Position numbers and translations under genes: made by a program. A stretch of DNA of 8,845 nt from Bacteroidia bacterium (GTDB taxonomy: Bacteria > Bacteroidota > Bacteroidia > JABDFU01): assembly GCA_020849195.1 (NCBI GenBank), contig JADLGT010000061.1, positions 1-8,845 of the forward strand. Reading direction: 5' to 3'. Below are positions 1 to 7,127 of this stretch, in pieces. The notes beneath the pieces were generated by a model. The model did no database searches, was not told the origin of the DNA, and saw only the letters and a program-made list of their open reading frames with translations. The first letter of the stretch is position 1; every line of letters begins with the position of its first letter.

Positions 1-671
1 ATTCCTATCCATTCTGTATAAATTAAAAAAAACAGTACAACAAAAAGCAGATAAGCAACGGTATGGTTACGAGTGGGGTAAGAATTAAACCATTTAACAG
101 ATAAGTATAAGGCAACAATCCACAAAACCTGCCCCATTGTTTCCGGAAAATAAATCATTACATGTGTGTACATTACAATGGGCGTAAATACATATACTGC
201 AAATGCAGTTACCGCAGGTATAAACGATTTTACAGTCGAATTTCTATTACAATAATTGAACACGAGTAAATAAATAAATATTGAACTGATAAAATGCAAT
301 AACAGGTTAGCTATTTGTATGCTAAGTTTACCGGAGGTAATATGTAATAAACTAAAAATTTTATATGTGAGCATAAATGCAAAGGGTGGAAATGAAACGA
401 AATAATTATCTCCTTCCGGGCTTTCGAGGCGCTTGTACGAAACCATGTGTTTGTCGCCGGAGTTGGTATATGTTAGTACCGGGCTGAAATGACAATCGGC
501 CATACCGCGTTGCTGCCAATTTTGAAAAATAGGATCGAGAAAAAAATTACAGTGATCGTAATTGGTTACGGTATTATTAATTAAGTTGAGTCGTACAAAT
601 ATGGATACTAAAAAAATTACGATTAAAGCTATCCAGACACCAAGCGAATATTTGAAAGAATAGTGAGCCAC
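1..671 (-). CDS. Polytopic membrane protein, probable GT-C (ArnT/PMT-like) glycosyltransferase, 3' end cut by window edge
   Basis: This is an open minus-strand frame of 223 codons that runs off the left edge without a stop. An in-frame TAA at 675-677 limits the start. The first usable start is GTG at 669-671; the next ATG (residue 57) would delete the first membrane segment, so GTG is preferred. The protein has a hydrophobic segment at about residues 10-28, a polar loop to about 93 containing Asp39 and Asp46, then SFPPFAFML (93-101), and further hydrophobic segments near 119-139, 149-169, 179-194 and 204-220. One membrane helix, a large loop with acidic residues, a Pro-Pro before the next helix and many later helices is the plan of GT-C enzymes, which transfer sugars from polyprenyl-phosphate donors on the periplasmic face. 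The family call is by layout only; another multi-pass membrane protein is possible. It begins 35 bp after porU2, in the same direction, so co-transcription is likely. Substrate is unknown. Confidence 0.6.
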   Translation of the reverse strand, partial: MAHYSFKYSLGVWIALIVIFLVSIFVRLNLINNTVTNYDHCNFFLDPIFQNWQQRGMADCHFSPVLTYTNSGDKHMVSYKRLESPEGDNYFVSFPPFAFMLTYKIFSLLHITSGKLSIQIANLLLHFISSIFIYLLVFNYCNRNSTVKSFIPAVTAFAVYVFTPIVMYTHVMIYFPETMGQVLWIVALYLSVKWFNSYPTRNHTVAYLLFVVLFFLIYTEWIG

Positions 672-706
672 TATTTACTCGAATTTATACAAGTGTATTT
701 CAATCA

Positions 707-3700
707 CTATCTCATCAGATACATTTTCCCAAACCCTTTAGTAAAATACGCATCGGCACCACTAGCACGTTTTTCAATCGAAGATCCGTTAAGTTGCGTT
801 TGTACTTTGTAAAGGTAAATGCCATTTCCCAACAAATCGCCAAACTGATCTTTTCCGTCCCATGCGTATTCCGTAATGTTTCGACCAATGTGAATTGGCC
901 CCAACTCATCGCGAGTTATTTCGCGCACTACTTTTCCGGTAATAGTTAAAATTTGAATTTTAAAATTGTCAGGGATTTGAGTACCTGTAAGTGTAAACAC
1001 AAAACGGGTTGAAGTAGAAAATGGATTCGGGTAGTTCATCACTTCTGTAATGGTTGATTTGGTAACTACTTCGAAATGGGTAGTGTAATCGTTGGCTCCC
1101 GATTGGTTTCCTGAACGATCTTTGGCCTGAACAGTCAACTCATAAATTCCGTCTTCGGTAAAGGCGGGTGTGTAATTTAGTTTACAACTGTTGTTGGGCA
1201 AAACTGCAGGAACGAAGCTTAGTAAAGGTCCTGTGTTAACCTGAGAGGAAATAGATGCAGACGGGCTTTTAATAAACACAGCAAAATCAGTGCTATTATT
1301 AAGTGCAAGGAATTTATTTTCATCTTTCAGCTTTATCAATATGTTTGGTTTGGCCGATACAATGTCGCGGTCGAGAATATGTATTCCGTCAAATGTTACA
1401 TCCAACAAGGGATTTATTTTATCGGAACCTATATAGAATCCAAGATTCATTATATTATTAAAATGGTATTGTTCGGCTTGCGTTTTTGGTTTCCCAACTT
1501 GATTTACTTTAACCCATAAGTTATTTATACCCGGATACCCTTGTGTGTTTAGTTGTATGGTGTCGTATATTACTTCACTTGCAACAAAAGGTTTCTTTTT
1601 CAACCTGTCGGGATATAGGTGAATCATACCTTTGGCATCCTCTACCCAATAACTGAAAAGGAGGCTGTCGGTAAAATCATACTCGCTTATATTTTGTACG
1701 GGGTAAATAAGTTTCAACATTTCGCCTTCTTGCAATGTGTCGTTATAAAAAGTGTAACCGCCTGCTGTTATCGGATTAATGGCAGCTTCGGGTACGGGTG
1801 CGTAAATTACCTGCCATCGAACCAACTGCGCGGGCGTGTGATTGGCAGAGTCGCTTATGTAAGCAACGAGCCGGATATATGGATAGGTGGCGGCATTTAA
1901 ATAGGGCTTTAAATTTATATTTGCCGAATCCGGAACAAATCCCTGCACAATCACATCTTCTGTTCCATCATTTTTTATACCAATTATACGCAATCGTATG
2001 CTGTCGGTATTAAGTGTTTCTATAGACCGATTTCTCCAAAACAACGAATCCCAGCTACTTGCAGGACCTATTGTTTCGGATGCCACATAACCCGAGCTCC
2101 AGTTAGTAGTTATGCTGGTATCCAATTGTATTTGTTCTTTCAAAGTAGTGCCAATTACTTCTTTGGCTGTGCCGGGCACTGCTCCTTTTCGTCCAAAAAT
2201 AATATAAGCCAAGGTATCGGCTACTGCTCTGCATTTCCCGCTGCCAATTTTGTCGAAGTAAGAATATAATGAAGTATCGGTGCCGACTTTAAACGAACGT
2301 GTATTTTGAGTGTAACACAATACATAATCGCCATTTGGAACAGAATCAATAAAATCTTCGATTCGTTTCAGCCAGGTAAGGTCCCAGTTATGATAAATAA
2401 ACACATTCATTAAACGCGACGATGGTACAAGGCAATGATAGTTTTGATACTGCCCAAGCGGAACTCCGGCAATGGTTGTGGTGTAATGGCTTTGGTCGGG
2501 AACACCGCTTATCGGACTTATCCGTGCAAATGTAAAATCGGAACCGCCACAACCACCAACAAACATTTGAATAGTATTGATGCTGTATTGCGGATAGGTT
2601 GAAGGGGAACGGTCGCTTGGCCCAAAGTCGTAATAGTTCATGGTTTGAACGTGAATACTTTTTACGTCGTTCACAAAATCAAACTTACGTTGCGGCTTGT
2701 TATAATTTACATCTTGATATTGGTCGTTTTTAAATTGAAAAAAATGAGCCTGCCCCCAACCTCGTTTTCCTTTTATGTACTGGAACGAGCTTTCGCGCCA
2801 ATTAAATTTATCGGTTGGCAGTGTGCTGTCGCCACTCACTCGCCAGTAATAAACCGTGCTATCTGTTAACGTAAGTGGCGGTGACCATTCTACCACTCCG
2901 CCTATACTATTTATTAGCGTTGACTGTTTCAACGGACTATTATAAGAATCGGTCGTATCTATTTCGAAACGATAATTAGTGGCTTTGGCTAACACATTGG
3001 CCGTTGATGCTTTTAATCGAACGGTATTGTTAGGTATAATAGCGTAGTTATACGGATAAACAGGAATTATTAAATTCCCTTGTATAAGTAATTCGGCATC
3101 GGGATTGGTTACGTTGTTTAGTTCGGACACTTCGGTAATAGCACCTAAAAAATCAAGTGTAACTCTAAACTTATTAAGGCCAATTCCATTTACAAAATCA
3201 ATGGGCATTTTTACCTGCAGGGTGTCTTTGTATTTAGGGGCCGGTACGCTTAACAGATACGTTTGTGTTTTACCTGTGGGAAAAGTACGCAACACTTCAA
3301 CAGAATAATTTGTGTTGATGGCACGGCCAATATTTGTATGAACAATATTTACAACAAACGTATCCGCTTTATAAGCGGTATTAAACGAAACGTCGTTTGA
3401 TGTTATTTCATAATCGGGTAGTTGCGGTGAGTTTATTATTACAGCAGGATAGCCATGAAGCGTCATTTCCATATAGCCCGATTTACGCGTTAGATCGCCG
3501 GCGGCTAATGCCTGAAGTGATTTTACTGTTGCCTTAATACATTTACCAATAGGTTTTCCATATTGGTAAACACCCATCATGCCATACATTGTTTTTGAAT
3601 ATTCATGCAGTACGTTTGATAAGCCCACTGAAACTTCGGAAAGAAATCCAATAGCACCTTTATCGGGTGTTAACACAAACTCTTCGCTGTTTGTGCTTGT

Positions 3701-5788
3701 TTGCAGTGTTCCGTAATCTTTGTGTATGTCGCCGGCGTAACAGCCGTTAGATAAGATAAAAGGGTACTTCCCTTTATTATCGTACGCCGATGGTTTATCG
3801 ATGCCTATATCCCAACTTTGGCCGGACGAGTGTCCAAAAAAGGTCATTAACGAAACACCTGTATTGATTAGATTTTTCAGCTCATCGGAAGTATTAATTG
3901 AGATAGGTGCCGAGGAAGTTTTGGTATATGTTTTTACTGTACCGCCAAAAAGTGTGTCTTCAATAATTGTTTTATACTGATTCAAATAATTAAGAAAAGT
4001 GAGGCTTGTAAATACATCATCGCCTCCGGCAAAATGCAATACACGTTTCATCCATTCTTCAGGCGGATTGCTTTCGTGTTCGATTACTTTGTTTAAATAC
4101 GTAGCTACGTCGGCTTCTGTACGCGCACTTAGCCGACCGGTAGCAATTGCAGGTTCGAGGTTTGTCCCGTTTAATCCGGATGTAAACATAATATCTGTAG
4201 GCGGATTATTAATGGTGGGTACTAAGCAAGCCGAATAATTTGCGCCACCACTTCTGCAATTTACAGGGTCGATGGATTTGCCAATGAGAAATAAAAATTG
4301 TGGCTGTGTTGGAAAACTATCGAGTGTAAAATGCGCAAAATTTCGGATAGCCAACGGATGTTTAATAATGCCATAGGCAAACTGATCGTACAACTCATCA
4401 ATATCGGCCAACACTACGTTGTGTGAGCCGCCCGCAAGCGATTGTCTGTAGGTTTTGTAATTATTCGCTTCGGTCATCAAACTTTTATGCGATACAATTA
4501 GATAAGCCGAATCAATTGCCAGCGTTTTGAAGTTTGTAAATGTTGCTGTGCCATTTACCGGAACTAAATTGATAAGTGTTTTAATCTGAGCTTCGGCAGT
4601 TATAAAACATTTTTTTTGTGTGCCGTTCGGAATTAATGCTTTAAAAACAGAACCGCTTTTTACTACTTTAATTCGACGGCTGTTAGTTAAGTCGTACAAC
4701 CAAACGCTGTCGGCAGCACCTGCATTTGTAAAATTGCTAATGTTCAAAAACGATTTCGAACCAATGGAATTATCGGGGACATACATAGTATAGGTTGATG
4801 CGCCTTCCAAATTATAGGTATGTGGGTAAATTATTTGAATATAAGAAACAGCAATTGTTCCGGGCGACTGACTGGAAATACCGTTAATGATGGATGTGAA
4901 TCTGAAATTTGTAGTGGGTGTATTCAGTGTAGTAGGCGAAAAGGTGTAATTAAAAACAAAGGGTTTGTAACCATAAAATGCCGTATCTGTAATTAGTTTA
5001 TACATACCTGATGAATCGCGTTCGATAGTCAGATGGTGGTCGTTTCCAAAACCGCCGTCCTGCGATTCGCCGCATAAAACAATACGGCATTGTGCGGAAG
5101 GCCCTGTTATAAAAGCATTGGATGTGGTAACGGCAGGAATAAAAACACCGTTTGTGTTGCTTGAACGGTTAACGCCAAAACCCGTAAAGTATCCTTCCGA
5201 TAAAGTGTATTGAGGATCGGTAACGCCTAAGCCCGATGCAGCAGTTTTGCCATCGTAATAAGCTCCGGCAAGATTCATTATTGATTTTTTAATAAAGTAC
5301 GGGCTTTGTGCGTATGCACCGAATGAAGTATCCGTTTGAATAGAAAAACGTTTATTGTTTCCGGAACTAGTTAGCGTTAAAAAATAAGCTGCCGTATCGT
5401 TGAACAAACTGTAAAACGGGTTTGGTAAATAAGGCGAGTTGTAATACAGTGTTGAATCGAACTGCGCATCGTTATGCTCGGCATAAAACTCAATGTAATC
5501 ACTGCTGTTAAAAATGCCATCCGATTCGCCACGTATATAAAGCGGCTGCTCAAGGCCTTTATTAAACAGTTGAATATTTTTTGGGTTAATGCCACCTATT
5601 CCCACCTGAATACCTGCCGCCAATAGCGCAACCGAATCGAGCCGGTAAACACCATCTTTAGTAATCGGAACTTTATAATATTTCTGACTGTAATTAATCC
5701 ACTCGTTGGCATAGGGCTGTGCTTTCGAAACGAAGGTTGACACAAGAAACAAAAAACATACGAACCATTTTGTGTTTTTTTGCAACAT
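707..5788 (-). CDS. porU2: PorU2-like type IX secretion system sortase, C25 (gingipain) family cysteine peptidase
   Basis: This 1693-aa secreted protein starts at ATG 5786-5788. A signal peptide is likely (basic LQKNTK, hydrophobic core to about 20, cleavage near SKA/Q at 23-24). The C25 peptidase core spans about 428-788: AYLIVSHKSL opens it, GRLSART is at 551-557, the catalytic His is His653 in FFGHSSG, and the nucleophile is Cys683 in LSNGCYAGD. Downstream come a CARDB-like Ig domain (about 790-895), a fibronectin-like domain (about 910-1005), a GWGQAHFFQF segment (1010-1019), an ILEI/FAM3-like region (about 1120-1215), a second CARDB-like domain (about 1345-1450), another Ig-like domain (about 1456-1575) and a FlgD-Ig-like C-terminus from NYPNPF (1585). 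C25 sortases cleave the CTD of T9SS cargo and attach it to surface glycolipid. P. gingivalis PorU is roughly 1160 aa, so this longer form fits the PorU2 subgroup. GDP, usual near the end of the C25 core, reads GYP (779-781). It starts 16 bp after the PorV-like gene. Family is near certain; sortase activity is inferred. Confidence 0.9.
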   Translation of the reverse strand: MLQKNTKWFVCFLFLVSTFVSKAQPYANEWINYSQKYYKVPITKDGVYRLDSVALLAAGIQVGIGGINPKNIQLFNKGLEQPLYIRGESDGIFNSSDYIEFYAEHNDAQFDSTLYYNSPYLPNPFYSLFNDTAAYFLTLTSSGNNKRFSIQTDTSFGAYAQSPYFIKKSIMNLAGAYYDGKTAASGLGVTDPQYTLSEGYFTGFGVNRSSNTNGVFIPAVTTSNAFITGPSAQCRIVLCGESQDGGFGNDHHLTIERDSSGMYKLITDTAFYGYKPFVFNYTFSPTTLNTPTTNFRFTSIINGISSQSPGTIAVSYIQIIYPHTYNLEGASTYTMYVPDNSIGSKSFLNISNFTNAGAADSVWLYDLTNSRRIKVVKSGSVFKALIPNGTQKKCFITAEAQIKTLINLVPVNGTATFTNFKTLAIDSAYLIVSHKSLMTEANNYKTYRQSLAGGSHNVVLADIDELYDQFAYGIIKHPLAIRNFAHFTLDSFPTQPQFLFLIGKSIDPVNCRSGGANYSACLVPTINNPPTDIMFTSGLNGTNLEPAIATGRLSARTEADVATYLNKVIEHESNPPEEWMKRVLHFAGGDDVFTSLTFLNYLNQYKTIIEDTLFGGTVKTYTKTSSAPISINTSDELKNLINTGVSLMTFFGHSSGQSWDIGIDKPSAYDNKGKYPFILSNGCYAGDIHKDYGTLQTSTNSEEFVLTPDKGAIGFLSEVSVGLSNVLHEYSKTMYGMMGVYQYGKPIGKCIKATVKSLQALAAGDLTRKSGYMEMTLHGYPAVIINSPQLPDYEITSNDVSFNTAYKADTFVVNIVHTNIGRAINTNYSVEVLRTFPTGKTQTYLLSVPAPKYKDTLQVKMPIDFVNGIGLNKFRVTLDFLGAITEVSELNNVTNPDAELLIQGNLIIPVYPYNYAIIPNNTVRLKASTANVLAKATNYRFEIDTTDSYNSPLKQSTLINSIGGVVEWSPPLTLTDSTVYYWRVSGDSTLPTDKFNWRESSFQYIKGKRGWGQAHFFQFKNDQYQDVNYNKPQRKFDFVNDVKSIHVQTMNYYDFGPSDRSPSTYPQYSINTIQMFVGGCGGSDFTFARISPISGVPDQSHYTTTIAGVPLGQYQNYHCLVPSSRLMNVFIYHNWDLTWLKRIEDFIDSVPNGDYVLCYTQNTRSFKVGTDTSLYSYFDKIGSGKCRAVADTLAYIIFGRKGAVPGTAKEVIGTTLKEQIQLDTSITTNWSSGYVASETIGPASSWDSLFWRNRSIETLNTDSIRLRIIGIKNDGTEDVIVQGFVPDSANINLKPYLNAATYPYIRLVAYISDSANHTPAQLVRWQVIYAPVPEAAINPITAGGYTFYNDTLQEGEMLKLIYPVQNISEYDFTDSLLFSYWVEDAKGMIHLYPDRLKKKPFVASEVIYDTIQLNTQGYPGINNLWVKVNQVGKPKTQAEQYHFNNIMNLGFYIGSDKINPLLDVTFDGIHILDRDIVSAKPNILIKLKDENKFLALNNSTDFAVFIKSPSASISSQVNTGPLLSFVPAVLPNNSCKLNYTPAFTEDGIYELTVQAKDRSGNQSGANDYTTHFEVVTKSTITEVMNYPNPFSTSTRFVFTLTGTQIPDNFKIQILTITGKVVREITRDELGPIHIGRNITEYAWDGKDQFGDLLGNGIYLYKVQTQLNGSSIEKRASGADAYFTKGFGKMYLMR

Positions 5789-5804
5789 GTAGTGGGTTTA
5801 TATT

Positions 5805-6890
5805 TTATTGTTTGTGCGGATGTTTATTAATATCGAGCTTAAGCGAAAATACATTTGAATACAAGGCTACCGATTGGTCGCCAATATCGGTAAGTGCATA
5901 ATCGAGTGTTAGTGATTTTATTTTTACGCCTACGCCAATATTGGGCTGGAAAGTATGAATAGTTTGACCAGATATATCAGTCATAGTTTGAAAATCGCCT
6001 ACGCCAACTCTTAAAAATACGAAGTCTTTGTATCCGGCTTCAATACCCAAGCGAGGATCGAAGCTCGCTATGTTAGTTCCTATAAGTACGTTTCTTTTGC
6101 CATCGAAGGTTGTTACCAAATCGAGTTCGCCCATAATTGAAAATTTTTGTTTGAACTCTACTTTACGTGCGGCACCCAAAATAAGTTTAGGTAAAGTTAC
6201 CTCTACCGAATTTTCGGGAATTTTATTTCCTGTCTGCTGAAAAACAGCTTTGGTTTGAGCGTCTAAGTTGTAGCTCCATGCGTTAAACGTAGAAGTTACA
6301 TCGCGAAACATTGCACCAAATTTCCATTTCTTATAATCATATTGTGCACCCGCATCGAGGCCAAAACCCCAAGCCCCGCCAAAATCGCCTACGGTGCGGC
6401 GAATAACTTTTGCGCTGCCTCCAACACGCAAGCCCGGGATTTTAAGTTGTTTGGCATACGAAAACAGAAAAGCATAATCGGCTGCCGAAAAGGTGGAAAT
6501 ACGATCGTAGTCAATGTTGCCATTGGCATCAAGCAGTTGAATGGTGTTGGGAATATCGTCGATAGCAAAACGTACTACACTTAAACTTGCAACACTCGAA
6601 CTATCAATACGTGCAGCAATTGAACCATAGTCGTACTTGGCAATGCCGGCAAAATACTCGGAATGCATGGCAGCTACTTCAATATTGCTTTTTAAATGAA
6701 GCAGACCTGCCGGATTCCAGTAACCCGAAGTAACATCGTTAACGGTTGCCACTGTAGCATTCGACATGCCTAAAGCACGGGCTCCCACACCTATTTGCAA
6801 AAACTCATTACTGTATTTTACCTGCCCCCATGCTATGCTACTAAGCACAACAAGCATAAAGGTTTGTACAGATTTTTTAATCCCATTCAT
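5805..6890 (-). CDS. PorV/PorQ-family type IX secretion outer-membrane beta-barrel protein
   Basis: This is a 361-aa protein starting at ATG 6888-6890, with a signal peptide (MNGIKK, hydrophobic 10-20, probable cleavage at AWG/Q, residues 22-23). The mature N-terminus carries the family signature: FLQIGVGARALGMSNA (30-45) followed by YWNPAGL (57-63). The rest is alternating amphipathic strands with glycine turns, such as GLRVGGSAKV, WKFGAMF and RLGIEAGY, closing with GVGVKIKSLTLDYAL and FSLKLD, as expected of a FadL-like outer-membrane barrel of normal family length. PorV binds the CTD of cargo leaving the translocon and carries it to PorU; PorQ works with PorZ at the same attachment step. 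Because the adjacent gene, 16 bp downstream, is a PorU-type sortase, a PorV-like carrier role is more likely than PorQ, but sequence alone does not separate them. No Shine-Dalgarno precedes the start; the leader is AT-rich. It is the first gene of a likely operon with porU2 and the membrane protein. Confidence 0.88.
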   Translation of the reverse strand: MNGIKKSVQTFMLVVLSSIAWGQVKYSNEFLQIGVGARALGMSNATVATVNDVTSGYWNPAGLLHLKSNIEVAAMHSEYFAGIAKYDYGSIAARIDSSSVASLSVVRFAIDDIPNTIQLLDANGNIDYDRISTFSAADYAFLFSYAKQLKIPGLRVGGSAKVIRRTVGDFGGAWGFGLDAGAQYDYKKWKFGAMFRDVTSTFNAWSYNLDAQTKAVFQQTGNKIPENSVEVTLPKLILGAARKVEFKQKFSIMGELDLVTTFDGKRNVLIGTNIASFDPRLGIEAGYKDFVFLRVGVGDFQTMTDISGQTIHTFQPNIGVGVKIKSLTLDYALTDIGDQSVALYSNVFSLKLDINKHPHKQ

Positions 6891-6979
6891 AGAAATGTAA
6901 AGTTAAAAAAATAACGTTTTAAAGGGAATTTTCCTGTTGTCGAACAAGCTCGGTGAAGCATTGGTGAATAATGCCCTAT

Positions 6980-7015
6980 TTAACGGTAGTTAAAGCGAAA
7001 TATTGTACTACTCAT
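6980..7015 (-). other. Possible 11-codon leader reading frame with strong Shine-Dalgarno
   Basis: On the minus strand AAAGGAG (7021-7027) lies 5 nt before an ATG (7013-7015) opening a short frame, MSSTIFRFNYR, that ends at TAA (6980-6982), about 90 nt before the PorV-like start. None of the long genes here has such a ribosome-binding site, and strong ones are uncommon in Bacteroidota. The stop lies within the 6979-6994 inverted repeat. It could be a leader peptide, a remnant of a lost gene, or coincidence; no family is recognised. Confidence 0.2.
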
Positions 7016-7037
7016 TTCAACTCCTTTAACAGCGAAA
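6990..7037. repeat. Imperfect direct repeat pair, TTAA(C)AGCGAAA
   Basis: TTAAAGCGAAA at 6990-7000 recurs as TTAACAGCGAAA at 7026-7037, differing by one inserted C, about 36 bp apart start to start. The left copy overlaps the right arm of the 6979-6994 inverted repeat. A second short direct repeat, GGTGAA at 6952-6957 and 6963-6968, lies nearby. The repeats could be operator half-sites, part of an interspersed repeat, or chance in AT-rich DNA. Confidence 0.35.
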
Positions 7038-7127
7038 CTCAAAACCCAAAGCGATTTAGCCTCGTAACGAGCTGCCCGTGTTAATCTCAACAAACCACGT
7101 GTTGTATGTTTTATAAACTACCGGTGC

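Larger units (their letters stand above)
6891..7127. other. Intergenic spacer between the T9SS cargo gene and the PorV-like gene
   Basis: This is the only sizeable non-coding stretch (237 bp). It must hold the 3' end of the cargo transcript and, if the PorV-like gene is not read through from it, that gene's promoter. I see no strong intrinsic terminator (no GC-rich stem followed by a T-run on the minus strand) and no good Bacteroidota promoter (TTTG about 20 nt before TAnnTTTG). Small structures are present: an inverted repeat TTTAAC/GTTAAA with 4-nt loop (6979-6994), CTCG/CGAG around TAA (7061-7071, extendable with a bulge to 7058-7073), CAACA/TGTTG with 7-nt loop (7088-7104) containing CACGTG, and TTGT/ACAA (6937-6947). 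The region's role is undetermined. Confidence 0.6.

Noticed and set aside
1619..4238. Several plus-strand open frames of 67-93 codons opposite porU2
   Set aside because: They lie wholly opposite a clearly coding 1693-aa gene, have no recognisable domains and are short enough to be complementary-strand shadows.
5789..5804. Promoter or terminator between the PorV-like gene and porU2
   Set aside because: The 16-bp AT-rich gap is too short to hold either; an operon junction is simpler.
6893..6910. TAACTTTA just before the PorV-like start as a -7 promoter element
   Set aside because: It is one base off TAnnTTTG, would give an almost leaderless message, and has no TTTG about 20 nt upstream.
7058..7073. 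CTCG-TAA-CGAG stem as a terminator for the cargo gene
   Set aside because: The stem is short with a bulge and a 3-nt loop, and no T-run follows on the minus strand.
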